Source: Posidonia oceanica (taxonomy: Eukaryota; Streptophyta; Magnoliopsida; Alismatales; Posidoniaceae). From it: a DNA stretch of 64,000 nucleotides. Location: NCBI GenBank assembly GCA_037176725.1, contig JAZBRS010000013.1, forward strand, positions 10,481,001 to 10,545,000. Direction: 5' to 3'. How positions within the stretch are numbered: position 1 is the stretch's first letter; every line of letters begins with the position of its first letter. The notes under the pieces are model-generated. The model saw nothing but the letters and a program-made list of their open reading frames with translations, ran no database searches and was not told where the DNA came from. Both the position numbers and the translations under genes were made by a program. Below are positions 20,979-32,900 of the stretch, in pieces.

Positions 20979-22322
20979 GTTCAAAAACTTAGAGAGGAAC
21001 TAAACCAGGAAAGCTTAATGTGCACAGAGGTCTGTTATCAAGGAGCTACAGAAGTAAATGACGATGGCAACCTGTGGTATTATGACATACAGAATTATGT
21101 ACAAGATCGCACCTTCCCGACCTATACAACTCCCACGGACAGAGAAACACTGAGGAGGATGGCTACGAAGTACTACATCAGAGCCAACACACTCTTTTGG
21201 AGAACACCCCTAGGGATTGAACTCCGATGTGTGGATGCACCTAAGTCAGTCGAGGTTCTCAAGGAAACACATGAGGGAGTCTGCAGGGGCCACATCAACT
21301 CCCAATTCATGGCTAAAATGATCATAAGAAGGGGGTATTACTAGCCTACCATGGAAGCTAACTGTGCAAGTAAAGTCAAGCGGTGCAAGAGCTGCCAGCT
21401 GCACGCCAACAAGATTCATGCTCCAGCTTCAGCGCTTCATGCTTTATCAACACCATGGCCTTTCTCCATGTGGGCCTTCGATGTGGTGGGACCCATCCAT
21501 CAGGGAAAGAGCAACACTTTCATCCTAACGATGACGGAATACTTCACCAAATGGGCAGAAGCAGAGGCATTCGCGAACATCAAAGCCACAACCCTGTGCC
21601 GATTCGAACAGCGAAATATCATCGCAAGATTCGGGGTGCCTAAAGCCTTAGTAGTAGACAACGGACCGATCTTCATCTCAGAAGAGTTCAAGCGGTTATG
21701 CCGAAAATTTGGTATCACTCTACACCATTCTTCCCCGTATTACCCGCAAGGGAACGGTCAAGCAGAAGCTACTAATAAAACCTTAATCAAAATCATTAAA
21801 ATGACGGTAGAAGACGTTAAGGGATCGGATTGGTCAGATAAGCTTGTTAATGCGTTGTGGGTAAACCGCACCACCATAAGGACGGCAACGGGTCAAACCC
21901 CCTATACTTTAGCCTTTGGTATGGAAGCAGTGGTCCCATACGAGATCCTGATCCCCTCATTAAGAGTTAAGATTGATAGGAGAATGTCTGCCGAAGAAAA
22001 GAGGCAAGCTTTACTCCTTCATTTAGAACTCCTTGATGAGAAACGGCTGGCAGCCGCCGAGCATACGCGTGTCTACCAACAAAGGTTAACCAAGGCTTAC
22101 CAAAAGAAAGTAATCGAACGTAAATTTAAAATTGGTGATCTAGTGCTTAAAGAAGTGTTGCCTTACAATAAGCCCTACCCTAAGGGAAAGTTGAAGCCAA
22201 ACTGGGAAGGGCCCTACATAGTGGTTGCTGCATATCCAGGGAATGCCTATCGAATGTCCCAAAATGGAACAAATCTTCCTAACCCTTGGAACGCAATGCA
22301 CCTGAAAAGGTACTACCCTTGA
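20979..22322 (+). pseudogene. Element B integrase
   Basis: Frame 3 continues. The zinc-binding part lies at about 21265-21400 ('ETHEGVCRGH', 'CKSCQ'), split by TAG at 21342-21344 where the family has tryptophan. The DDE core has Asp in 'WAFDVVGP' (about 21480), Asp in 'VVDNGP' (about 21659) and Glu in 'GNGQAEATNK' (about 21760). The C-terminal part 'ERKFKIGDLVLKEV' and 'NWEGPYIVV' resembles the usual integrase SH3-like tail and stops at 22320-22322. Without the two stops (21342 and 20976) this would be a full-length enzyme. Confidence 0.92.
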
Positions 22323-22542
22323 TCAGCATGCCTATATCATTAAAGATACCTAGGGCCTAACACCAAGCCAGAAAGGGGAGAGATTCCCAAAGCCAATAGG
22401 AAGAGGAACACCTGGGGGGACCCATACCTTGTCCTGTCTCCACATACACACTGCACAGGGAGGTAAGGGAAAAGTGGGCTCGGAGCGAAGGCTTAGAGCG
22501 CAAATTGCTTGTCAAGTAACCTAGAAAGCGTCAAGAAAAGAC

Positions 22543-22668
22543 GGCGGCAAAAACCGCCCAAACAGAAAGGAAAGAAGGCAGCAAAGAAGCTGTCCAAGTA
22601 AGGAACAAACGAAAGGAGACAGTAAAAGAAACTATCCAACTAAAAGAAGTCAGCAAAGAGCTGTCCAA
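22543..22668 (+). repeat. Array of short A-loop hairpins just after pol, element B
   Basis: Four imperfect copies: GGCGG-caaaaa-CCGCC (22543-22558), GGCAGC-aaagaa-GCTGTCC (22577-22595), GACAGT-aaaagaa-ACTATC (22618-22636) and CAGC-aaaga-GCTG (22651-22663). Stem bases change on both sides while the A-rich loop is kept. Element A has the same motif at 39402-39471. Confidence 0.6.
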
Positions 22669-23030
22669 AGAGCGAAAAAGAGCATGGCGACAACTGTCTG
22701 TGCATCTAAAAGTATAAACCATAGAAAGACGCATTAAGGACTAAAGGAAGGCAAGCAGGAATCAAGGCCTAAGCCAAAACCGAGAGTTCACTATATCCCG
22801 AAACTTCCCCTGTCCTATTCCCACTAACAAGCAAGGAGTAAGCAACCCCAGGTGATCAAGGACTGAAAAGGCCCAAGGAGTAGCAACCCAAGTAAGGACT
22901 GGTGTGTGGACCAAAGTCTTTAAAAGGGTACAGGCATGGCCCAAGAGACATGTCCACGAATGTAGGGCCCACTCATTTGGTTGAAACAGACCCCAAGGCT
23001 AATACTTAAAGTAGGTACTCATCTTTCCCC
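22669..23030 (+). other. Element B noncoding stretch after the hairpins
   Basis: I see no gene, repeat array or RNA in these 360 bases. Purine-rich words similar to the hairpin region fade out, and the A-rich array begins next. Confidence 0.4.
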
Positions 23031-23215
23031 ATTAGAAAAACTAAAAATCCAAAAAATCACATAAACTAAAAATCCAAAAAAATCACATAAAACTAAAAAT
23101 CCAAAAAAATCACATAAAACTAAAAATCCAAAAAAATCACATAACCAAAAAAAATTCAAAAAAATCACATAACCCAAAATCCAAAAAATCACATAACCCA
23201 AAACACTAAAAAAAA
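23031..23215 (+). repeat. A-rich 'ATCCAAAAAAATCACATAAA' tandem array, element B
   Basis: About seven degenerate copies of a 20-27 bp unit 'aaaaatccaaaaaaatcacat'. Element A has a sister array at 39776-39950 with 'atccaaaaaaatgataaaacc', at the same relative position after pol. Confidence 0.75.
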
Positions 23216-23799
23216 TTACAAAACCTAGAAGAAAAAAAAACCAAGACATCCAACCTACCTGCAAGTGAGAACTTAGTAAGTAGGAAAACTAGAATTAATC
23301 TGGCCGATGATGCAACCATCAACTCACCAGGATTCGGAGTTAACGTCCTACTCAAGCGTGTCTCACGGCTTGGGTGCGCTCTCTCAACAAAGACATTATT
23401 CACATAATGATCTTTAAAGCATCCACGGATGACTCACAATCAGCGTCTACTGGGCTCTAATTTCCATCTTTTTAGCTGAGGCCAGAAATTAATTCCCTCC
23501 ACCCATTTTCAAATAAGCATGCTTTCTTGGCATTAACATCTGTTATGTCTTCTTCTTAATAAAGTAACTTAACCCAAACCATCTTTTTTTAACATACCTT
23601 CTCTTTGATTAATTAATCAACTTAGCCAAATCTTTCGCCAAGGAAGGTATGCTTCGTGATTACTAACAAGAAAAGTAAGCATGTGCAGGAAACAAAGCAA
23701 AACAAAAACATTTCATATGAATATTCACAAGTATAGACTCTGGCAAAAGGAAAGTACAGACTCTGACAGAAACAAAAGGAAGGTACAAGCTCAATGGCC
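23216..23799 (+). other. Element B stretch between A-rich array and antisense gene B2
   Basis: AT-rich. A block 'ggccgatgatg' with a following inverted-looking segment (23300-23400) is shared with element A near 40010. No coding region recognised. The region would be the 3' end of the B2 antisense transcript. Confidence 0.4.
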
Positions 23800-26700
23800 A
23801 GACTCGCCGCTACCCTCGCGTTCGCCGCCTGGAGGCCTCGGCGCGGGCTGCACCACAGAAAATGTCGCTCCGCTCTGGCTCCTCTCCCGAGACCCCCTCA
23901 GTAGAGAACGAAGTAGCCCAAGATGACGGGAGGATCGCGCTCGCAATCTGCTGAGCTGACAGAACTCTGGAGTGTGCTGACACTGACGGGGCTACAGCAA
24001 CCGGACCAGGAAAGTCAGTGTCAGGAAGAACCGCTGCAACTGCTGCCTGAGTCTCCGCCAAGTGCCTCCAACTCCTGTATCCGCTGGCTACGACCAACGC
24101 TCAGCTGCAATGAAGAAGACAACAGTCCCGGAGTTAGAATAATTAAGTAAGAAGGCTAGCAGTAACCAAAGGTGCTCAAGTGGAAAAGGAGTTACCCTTC
24201 TTGTGGAGTCAGCCTCAAACTGAACCCTAGCCATGGCTACGTCAGATGCAGCCACACGGGCCTCCAACTCCTGGATGCGGCTATCATGCTCCCGCTCCAC
24301 CTGACTGAGACGCCCCTGTAGCTCCTCGGCATGCCCCAAGGCATCGTCTAGCTAGCTCTGAGTAGGACCAGTGGCTAGAGGTGTATGGATCAAATCCATC
24401 ATCACCTGAATCTGCACAGTGAAGCTATATGTGTTAGAGGACAGGTATTTACAAGTACTTAAAGCAAGAAAAGTACGGTAGTACCTCTGAATCGCGAGCC
24501 CAGACCTCCTCAGCAAGTGTGCCCTCGGCACGGGAAGCAGCTGGACCTATGGTGGCAGTAAGGGCAGGCTCTGCACTTGTCGAAGCACCCTTAGCCTATA
24601 TTAAAGCAAAGACAAGCAGAAACAGGCACAAACAATTAAAAAAAAGGGAAACTAGACTCACTCGTGCTCGAAGCTCATCCATCTGGGACAGGAGCTCGTC
24701 CCTCACCCGCACCAACTCCGCCACTCTCAAGGAGTGCTGCTCCTGCTGAGTCCTGAACACCTCAGTCATCCCCTCTGAAGCATCCATCTGCACAAAACAA
24801 GGGAGATGCATAAGCAAGTGAACAAGTAAAGGGACAATAAAATAAGACAACACCAAAAGGAATTGCTTATCAGCTCCTCAATACGGCTGCGGGCAATCAC
24901 CAACTCATGCCGAAGGTCGCCAATGCTTACACTAGGACCAACGTCCATCGGTACGTTGGAGCAACCATAAAAGACAGCACGGTGGAAGACAATCAAATGG
25001 CCAAACTTAGAATCGAACCAAGTCCTCCATTCCGCCTCCGTCTCTGCAGAACCATCAGAAAGGGGCGTTGTGCCACCCGAGCGCTAGTTCTTGAGCTGCT
25101 CTCCAAACAGCTAAGGAGTATCAATCTGACCTCCCCTAATAGATCCCCGAGAGCAATCTACAGGACCTGACGCTGGAACAACCTGCCGAAGGCCAAACTG
25201 TCGCAGCACACGGCCCACCTGGTTGTAGTAACACCGGAAGAGGTTAAAAAGCCAGCACTTCCGAAAGAACAAGTGGGAATCGTGCGCCATGGGCTCCTCA
25301 GCAGCATGCTCATCCTTAGAGTAGGGTCTCCAGACAACCTACAAGCACAAATCAGTCAGAAACCAATAAACTATGCAGGGAAGGAAGGGTCTAAGCATTG
25401 AAACTCACCCACTCCTCTGGGAGGATCTCTAACAGAAAGCGGCCCAGATGTCTCACAGGGCGAAGCCACTCCGGAGCCAACTGCACATCACTCCACCGTT
25501 GAGCCCGGGGAAACTCAACGGGACCATCTCCTGGGACTCCGGGTCGAAGGTACACGAAGTGCTCAAAAATCCAAGTCTGTCACACAAAGGAACAGTTCGA
25601 AGTCAGCAACAGTCTAACAAACAGAAGGCAAGCAAATAAATAAAGCACAAACCTGGAAAAGGGGCAGATAGCCCGAAAGAGAGCGAGTCTGGCCCGCAGC
25701 AAAAGACTCCAGCCGAGAGATCAAATAGACCAATACGGCTGAACCCCAGGAATATCTACCAATCCTCTCCACATTCAGAAGGAGAGGGGCAAAATCGGCA
25801 TGTAGCATCTGTGAAAACGTGCAAAAGAAGAGTCTATGAAACATAATAGACAAAAAGAGCCGGAGCTGTTGATCCACTATGTCCGGGGTCACCTCATCAA
25901 CAAGAAGAAGGTCGTCCAGTCGGTCCTTCAGCCACTTGATGTTGACGCGTGTATGAAAGTGACCAGAAGGGGGAGGTCGGGCACCATAATAGGCCTCTAG
26001 CTAATCGCCATAGCAGGGCTGCAAGGTCAACACCACGGGCTCTCCGTCAACCCTCAGGTCCACCAGCCGAACTACGTCCTCTAGGGTGATCATCATCTCG
26101 CCCACGTGAAAGATGAAGCTGCCGGAACTGCTGTTGAACCTCTCGGCAAAAGAAACCAGAAGTCCAAGGTGAATCTCGAAGGGCATGATCTCCAAAAAAT
26201 GGCCAAAGCCCATCCTCGCAAGTCTCGCCCGCTGGAACTCTGGGAGGTTGATGTACGTCTCATGCAGGTCTTCCCAGCTGGAGCGCGCCCGGCTCGACAA
26301 TGGCATCTGACATAAGAGAAAACATTAAAAATATTAGTAACTTATTAACAATCAAGCAAAGTAACTTAATAAAAGCCAAAAACACATAAAATAACCTCAC
26401 CTGGCCTAGCTCTGCGAGCTCTATTGCTGTATAGGCTCTCCTAGGAGGAGAAGGGACCACACCTGAACCAGGGTCACCCCCGTCGCCCCCACCAACCTCA
26501 GGTTGGATAGGAGATGGCACACGTGGACACCTTGTCCGAAGCTTGTGAGGACGAGAAGAGCTTGCCTCTGCAATGGAAGGACCGGCCTCGTCCCTCCCCA
26601 TCTCAGCCTCCTCGTCAGAAGCCCTGAAATAGTACCACGAGCAGAGCATAGTCAGTTAAAGTCATTAGTAATCCCCTTAATCATTTTCTTGAACATTAAG

Positions 26701-27829
26701 TAATCCGCCTAAACATTAACCGACTAAAATTAAAAAAAAAACTCAAGACATCACTTTAACTAACCAAGTTAAACTTAAAATTAATCCTTAAAAATCCTTA
26801 AAATTAAAACTCTTAAAATCTATCTTTTAAAATTAATCCTTAAAATTAAACAACTTTAAAAATTCAACTTTTAAAAATCTATCTTTAAAATCCATCTTTA
26901 AAGTTCATCTTTAAAATCCATCTTTAAAATCTATCTCTAAAAATTCATCTTTTAAAGTTCTAAAAATTCATCTTTAAACCCCGAGCTTCAAATTTTAACT
27001 TTAATATCCTAACTTTAAAATTCAACCTCTAAAAATTAAAAATCCAACTCTAATCCAACTTAAACCTTTCACTAATCCATTTAGGTAACAAAAATACCAT
27101 TAATTCCTTTATTCTGAATTAACAATCCAAGAATTCCAAAAATTAATCTAAATTCCATAAAATCTCTTAAATTTCTAGGAAAAATTCGCCATAACCTCCC
27201 CTATAATTTCAACTAAATTTTTTTTTCATTTTCCTGCAAATCAACAACATGTATTCATATTTCCACAAAAAAAGACTAAATGAACATTCAAATCTCCATA
27301 AAAAAATAGATTTCCATTTCCCTTTCACGTTCGCATCAAAAATTTGACATTTAAAACATAACTTTGAATAACTGAATCCAATAACTGAATTAAAGCCTAA
27401 AAATTTAAATCAATTCTCCATGAACTTAAACCAAATTGAATTTAAATCTAAATTTCCACAATCAAATTCACATTCCCATTTACATAAAACCTAAATTTCC
27501 ATGTGCATTTAAATATCAAATGTCCACAATAAGCTAAAACTGAATTTACATAATAACTAAAGTTAAACATCAAATTTCCATAACTAAACTTAAATTTCCA
27601 TTCCACAATATTTCCACAATAATTCCAAAAACTAAAAGTCATTCTAAAAAAAAGCAAATCAACTAAACTTATCCCAAAACCCACTGTCCCCTTTCCGACT
27701 GTTCACCGCCGGCCCATCGTCGCCGACACCAAGCCCAGAGGAGGAGGAAGGAAATAGGAGGAGAGGAGGAGGAGAATACCTCCTTCGCCGGTGGGAGTCG
27801 CCGTCACTGCCGCTGCCGCCGTTCACCAT
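23800..27829 (-). pseudogene. Antisense gene B2: type-2 plant mobile domain protein with coiled-coil tail, multi-exon
   Basis: Minus-strand exons with GT-AG borders: 26623-26401, 26306-25653, 25576-25409 (56 codons), 25338-about 24868, 24787-24662 (42), 24595-24485 (37), 24411-24196 (72), 24104-about 23800. A possible first exon starts at ATG 27829. The PMD core reads 'RMGFGHFLEI', 'ERIGRYSWGSAVLVYL', 'TWIFEHFVYLRPG', 'WRPYSKDEHAAEE' and 'RVLRQFGLRQVVP', signatures of the aminotransferase-like PMD family (MAIN/MAIL relatives). Later exons are charged, coiled-coil like. Stops lie at 26001-26003 and about 25115-25165, and the fifth exon lacks its GT (ATAAG). Related plant PMD proteins act in nuclear silencing; the role here is unknown. 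Gene A2 in element A is its ortholog. Confidence 0.8.
26641..27660 (-). other. AT-rich stretch, putative first intron of B2
   Basis: About 1 kb of extremely A/T-rich DNA with 'TCTTTAAAATCCA' words and no ORF. It separates the exon beginning at 26623 from a GC-rich possible first exon (27829 to about 27780, Gly/Ser/Arg-rich). That exon assignment rests only on the ATG context and the nearby motif cluster. Confidence 0.35.
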
Positions 27830-27989
27830 TGAAGAATGAGGAGGAAGGGGAAGCGAAGCACCACACCACTGCCGCCGCACCACGTCAGGAAGAACCGCCG
27901 AAGCACCGGAGATCGCCGCTGAACGAAGAAGAGGTGGAAGAAAGGGTTTTGAAGGCCTGAAAACAGGGGGCAACGGTCTAGTTTTGTTA

Positions 27990-28180
27990 CTGGACTCACA
28001 CCCTGGTCGCCACGAGAAGCGACGACTCGCTAAGACGCCTCCGCAATGGGCGACTGACCTTCCAGCTTCTTCGCGTGCCGACCTTCCCGCCTCAGTTTAA
28101 ACCTTCTGAAAAGATGCGACGCTAGACGCCTTAAAAGGAGGCGACTGGATCGGACGCCAGTATTGGCGGCGGCTAATAAG
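27990..28180 (-). promoter_or_regulatory. GGCGAC/AGTCGCC cluster upstream of B2
   Basis: The tract has about ten 'GCGAC', 'GTCGCC' and 'GACGCC' words within 190 bp ('CTGGTCGCCACGAGAAGCGA', 'GGAGGCGACTGGATCGG'), resembling the U3 of B's own LTR (11290-11760) and the cluster upstream of B1. It lies 160-350 bp upstream of the candidate ATG 27829. Proposed promoter of the antisense gene; function inferred. Confidence 0.45.
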
Positions 28181-28360
28181 GGCAGAGGGTTTCATCCTGT
28201 AATTTCCCTCTAAAACACAAACGACAAAATACAACTTAGAAACTAAAATGTAATTCAATCCAAACTTAAACTCAAAAACTAAAACATGATTCAACCCAAG
28301 CTTGAACTTAAAAACTAAGACATGATTCAACTCAACTTAAAATTAAAATTTAAAACATAA

Positions 28361-29730
28361 TCAGCCATGCATTGCCATGCTCGAGCGGTTGAGCCCAAGC
28401 ATCTTCAAAAATTCCCACCTGTCATCAGCATATTTCTGAGGAGTGGGGCAGCACCGTGCATACCACTTCACGTACTTCGACTCCTGGGACTCCCGAGTAG
28501 TTGCAGAAAGCCGAGGCGCACTCAGAGACACTCGCCTGCCGATGTAAACCCAGCGTGCTATGTACTCCAGGACCATCCTCTCATCTCGATCACCGTCTTC
28601 CCTGCGAATGCGGATTAGAGGGGTCAGAACTGCATTAGCCTAGACAACTAGCTCCTGATTCAGCAGACGTGGACAACGATGGATGGGATACAACACTAAC
28701 GATGTGGCACCCACCAGGACGAGCTCAAGGTCACTATGAACTGTGCTCATCACTTGCGCCTTATGAGCTCCAGGCAGCTTCGGAACAAAGTCAAAAATCC
28801 TACAATGACAAGCGTCCAAGGCGGAGAATACAATTATGGAAGCTCAGGCTGGCGAAATCCGTATCACAACAACAATGAGACATGAACCACCTGTGCAGCA
28901 GCAGTGGAGAACCAAAGAACTCCCCTGAACAAGAGGCACTGGTGAGCCCCTCCATGGTATAAGCCAATACAGCAGGAACCAAGCACAAGTCTGGACAAAC
29001 AGCCACCAACATCAGGAGATCCACAGGGTGAAGATCCATTGTAAAATTTGCGTCTGCAAACAAGGCAAGGCCACCGACTACTACAAACAAGCACTTCCTC
29101 AGTTCAGTCTCAGCAAGTTGCCTGGTGCTAAGAACCTCCCACAGGCCTCGAAGAAAGAGTCTCCCCGAGTGCATCAAAGCCTTGCTAGACTCCTGATCCA
29201 TTGCTAAATACCCGCCTATCTTCTTGGAGCCCACTGTCTCCACAGAAATGGCGAAACGATCATCTGCCGCTTCAGTAGATTCCACTGCCAACCCAAACAA
29301 AGAGGACAGCTCCTCACATGTGATCAACATCTCCCCACAAGGAAGGTTGAAGGTATTGGAGGAGCCATTCCAGAAAGCCTTCAAAGCATGCAACAATGGC
29401 CAAGGCATAGGAGTGCGAATCAGATCGAGCAGCTTGTCAAAACCACTGCACCCGAAGAAATGCTTGTTATCCTCTACTCGATTGATCAAGCTAGACACCT
29501 ACGGTAGAGTATACCGGAAAGAATTGTGGAAGTTTGGGCATCCTGTGAGGTTCACTACGGCCTAAACAAGCAACATTCAGAGGCAAGACCACAAAGAAAA
29601 GCATACAAAGACAAAAGGGACAAAGAGGAGAACATACCTGGTCATCCCGAATGGCTTTCATCAAATGGTTGGGGATATCAACCACCCTCTTCACTTGGAA
29701 GGTCGAAGAAGAGAACGAAGGAAGCTTCAT
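28361..29730 (-). pseudogene. Antisense gene B1: type-1 plant mobile domain protein, two exons
   Basis: Exon 1 runs from ATG 29730 ('MKLPSFSSSTFQV') to '...NHLMKAIRDDQ' followed by GTATG near 29638. Exon 2 begins after 'GGCCGTAG' near 29563 and contains the PMD N-terminal block ('LDLIRTPMPWPLLHALKAFW', 'CGEMLITCEELSSLFGL'), a middle matching A3 ('LTSASCSGEFFGSPLLLHRW') and the C-terminal signature 'LVGATSLVLYPIHRC' near 28730. Stops interrupt at about 29505 and after 28800. The exon-intron border falls at the same residue as in A1 and A3. It lies head-to-tail upstream of B2 on the minus strand. No function can be assigned beyond the PMD family. Confidence 0.78.
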
Positions 29731-29736
29731 GATCAA

Positions 29737-30758
29737 GATAGGGGGTTTACTTGTGCATAATGTTCCCTGAAAAGCAAGGACAGCCGTCTTTTATCTCCCC
29801 CTATCAAGAAAATCAGGATTTAAAACGGTTTCTGAAATAAATAAGCCAGGAGACCGTGTGTCGCCCTAACAACCGGCGACTAGCCTAGCTGCCCAATGAA
29901 GAGGCGACTAACCCAGCATCCCTTCCATTCAAGGTGATGCTACCTCACTGCGAAGCCGAGGAGTGAACTCTTGCCTTGAGTTCACGCACTATCCGCCGCA
30001 ACCACTGCGAACACTAGACGACACATTCGATTGACAAATGAAGGGTTCACTCCCTCACCCGGTTCTCTTTGCACGGAACCTCTTTACTTGCCAAATCGAG
30101 CTGTGGGACGACGGTCCTTTCTAGAGAGTGCTAGTCACGCTTGAGGACGGAAAACACTTGACCACAACGAATTGCATTCATTCATTTGCATATGTCCATA
30201 TGGTTTGGGACCAACCGTACCCCGCCGGCCTAACCTAGCATATGGACCATTCATTGCATCGCGTGTTTACCTTGCATCTGCATTTGTTTGTTTGAATCAT
30301 GCATCCATGCATTTTTCTCATATCATTGGAAGTGGAGCATGGACAGAGCATTGATCTTCAAGAGTGTTAGAAGTCCTTAGGCATGTGATTCTCCTAGAGC
30401 CAACCCAGGTCCTACCTATCCTCTTATCAATTCCAATCTGAGTGAAGTCTCAAACAAGATGTCACTCTCCATTCGATCGCGCTGGAATAACATCCTGCGA
30501 TTTCTTCCTTAGTTCTTGCCTCGTTGGAACACCTCTACGTGGTTGACCTGGTCTTGACTTCGACTACGACACAACTTCCGAAACCAACTTGACCCCTCCA
30601 TACCTGAGTCTCCAATTTGATGGCAATTTAAACCCTCTTTTTATCTTTTCTTTGGCTACTTCAATGGCAAATTGTTTGAGACAGAGCTCCCCTTTTCAGG
30701 AAATGCTCAATAGGACATCGTTCTTTCCTTGGACCAGATCTTGTTCCAAGATCAACTC
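29737..30758 (+). other. Element B region between antisense gene B1 and the polypurine tract
   Basis: A 'GGCGACTA' cluster lies at 29856-29920, 126-190 bp upstream of the B1 ATG, a candidate promoter. From 29940 to 30758 I see no coding sequence, tandem repeat or RNA gene. This part is the last internal sequence before the 3' LTR. Confidence 0.45.
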
Positions 30759-30759
30759 C

Positions 30760-30770
30760 AAGGAGGGGCA
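30760..30770 (+). other. Polypurine tract of element B
   Basis: 'AAGGAGGGGCA' lies two bases before the 3' LTR start at 30773. The same 'AAGGAGGGGCAA' precedes the 3' LTR of element A. It primes plus-strand DNA synthesis. Confidence 0.85.
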
Positions 30771-30772
30771 TC

Positions 30773-31136
30773 TGTAGATATCCTATTTTTCACATTTCTG
30801 AGAGCTCTTCTGAGGATAGAAATCTTGGGGCGTCCCAAATCTCGTGCCTAAAGTTTTGATAACACGTCTTCCAAATATTCCTTGGCTTCTTTAAAGCATC
30901 ACATGATCCTACCTTGACTCAGGTTGTTAGCTGTGGCAGAGCTAACTCACTCAGGCTCGTGACAAGTCCGAGTACCCTGGGTATCCATTACTTCTACTCA
31001 GATTCGTGGCAGATTTGAGTTAACAGAGATGCCTTCTCGATTTCGTAGACTATCTGTAGTTTCCCGGCCTTCTATCTTGTTTCCTCTGGTCAGAACCCAG
31101 AAAAAGGACTGGAAATGACCTAAGCCTACTAGTTGC
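30773..31136 (+). repeat. Element B 3' LTR, left part
   Basis: The first 364 bases of the 3' LTR match 10927 onward of the 5' LTR with about 4% difference by eye. It is cut at 31136 by solo LTR copy 2 and resumes at 37491 after the TSD GTTGC. Confidence 0.93.
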
Positions 31137-32842
31137 TATTGACACCCCATTTTGACAAGCTCGAATCAGTTGGAGTTCTCTGGTGACTTCTGGATCCAAA
31201 CCTAGGTCAAAAGCTACACAATTCCTTTTCATCCTATCCTTCAAAACAAGCCCAAACTTGACCTAAGCTTACACCCCTTTCCCTAACCCAAAACTTACCC
31301 AAAAACCATAGAAAAACCCACCATTCCCAACTTAGCAAACCTACCCAAATCCTTAGAAATTCTCAACACAAAACCACTCCCAAAAATCCTAGAAAACCTA
31401 GGTAGAACTACCCTTTTTCTACACCTCAAAACCCTTCCAAAACTTTCTCAAAACCAAACCAAAAGCCTAGGAGCAACACTAGAGACCCTAGGCTACACAT
31501 TCTCCAAAATTCACCCCTTTTCAAAACTTCTAAGCCCTCCTTTTACCCAAATTATCCTTTTCTCTCTCCTAGATTATTCTTTTCTCTCTCCTCTCTCTCT
31601 CTCCTGATTATCCTCCTTCTTTTCCCCCCTTCTCTCCCTTTTTCTTGCCTGACTGTGGGCCCCCTTGTGCTTCTATCTCTTCTCAATCTTATTTCTATTT
31701 TTATCTTATTTTTACCATTTTCTTTGATTTTCAAAAAATTATTTTCTTTCAACTCCTCTCTTTCCTCTTTATTCCTCCATTTCTCCTTTTCCTTCTTCCT
31801 TTCAATTTCCTTTTCTTTTCTCCTGCTAAATCCTAAAAACCCCTAAAAACTTTCAAAAACACTAAAACAAAAAGGAAAACAAACCAAAAGCCTAAATAAA
31901 TAATTAAAAACATTAAACAAACAATTAAAAACCTAAACCTAACTGAATCTAGCTAAAATGGAAAATCAAGAGTGCAACTTAAAAAATGCAAAACAAACCA
32001 AAAGAAAATACTGTAAAATCAAGGAAAAAACCAAAAAACAATCAAAACAAGCAAAAGTAAAAACCCAACTGAAAACAATAAAAAACAATTCCCAAAAAGA
32101 AGAGAAAACAATTAAAAAATGCCAAGACAACTAATTAAGAAAAAGAGAAACCTAACTTAATCTAAAAAGAATAATTCAAAAACCTAACTAAAAAGAAAAA
32201 ACAAACAATCAAAGTTTAAGAATTCTTAACCGAAAACTTAACAAGAAAACCTTAATTAAAAAAAATTATTAATTAATTAATTAAGAGAACTCAACAATCA
32301 AAAACCAAAAACAAATCAAAGAAAACTCAAAACCTAAAAACCTAAAATCAAAAAATCTAAAACTCACCCTAATTAACCTCAAAACAAACTTTAAAAAATC
32401 CTAATTAACATTCCAGATACTTAACAAGGAAAACATAATTAAAAAACAACTTAAAAAACTTAACAAACATTTAATTAAAATCAAAAAACAAATCAAAAGC
32501 AAAGAAAACCCTAAAAACCCTAATCAAAACTAAATCTCTCTAAACCAAATTAATTAATCAAAAACAATCATTAGAGAACTTAATCAGAATCCCAACTTAA
32601 AACACAATCATTCTAAAAACCTTTCCTATTTTTATTTTATTTTATTTTATTTTTATCTAATTTATTTCTCTTCTTTCTCTTCCTCCTTTCCTTCTCCCTT
32701 TCTTTCTATTCTTTTTCCTTTTTTCTCCTGCTGGGCCCAGTCCGACCCATTCCCACCTTCCTTCTTTCTTTTCTTTCTTTTATTTTTTTTCCCCGCTCGC
32801 GACCCGGCCCGCCTTCTTCCTCTTCCACCCTCCTCCTCCTCC

Positions 32843-32900
32843 TTCTTCTTCTTCTTCTTCTTCTTCTTCTTCTTCTTCTTCTTCTTCTTCTTCTTCTTCT
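32843..32900 (+). repeat. TTC microsatellite in D copy 2
   Basis: About 19 uninterrupted TTC units, continuing a looser CTCCTC stretch on the left. Confidence 0.95.

Noticed and set aside
32843..32900. CRISPR-like or functional array
   Set aside because: Plain trinucleotide microsatellite in plant DNA; the same holds for the AAG run at the window end.
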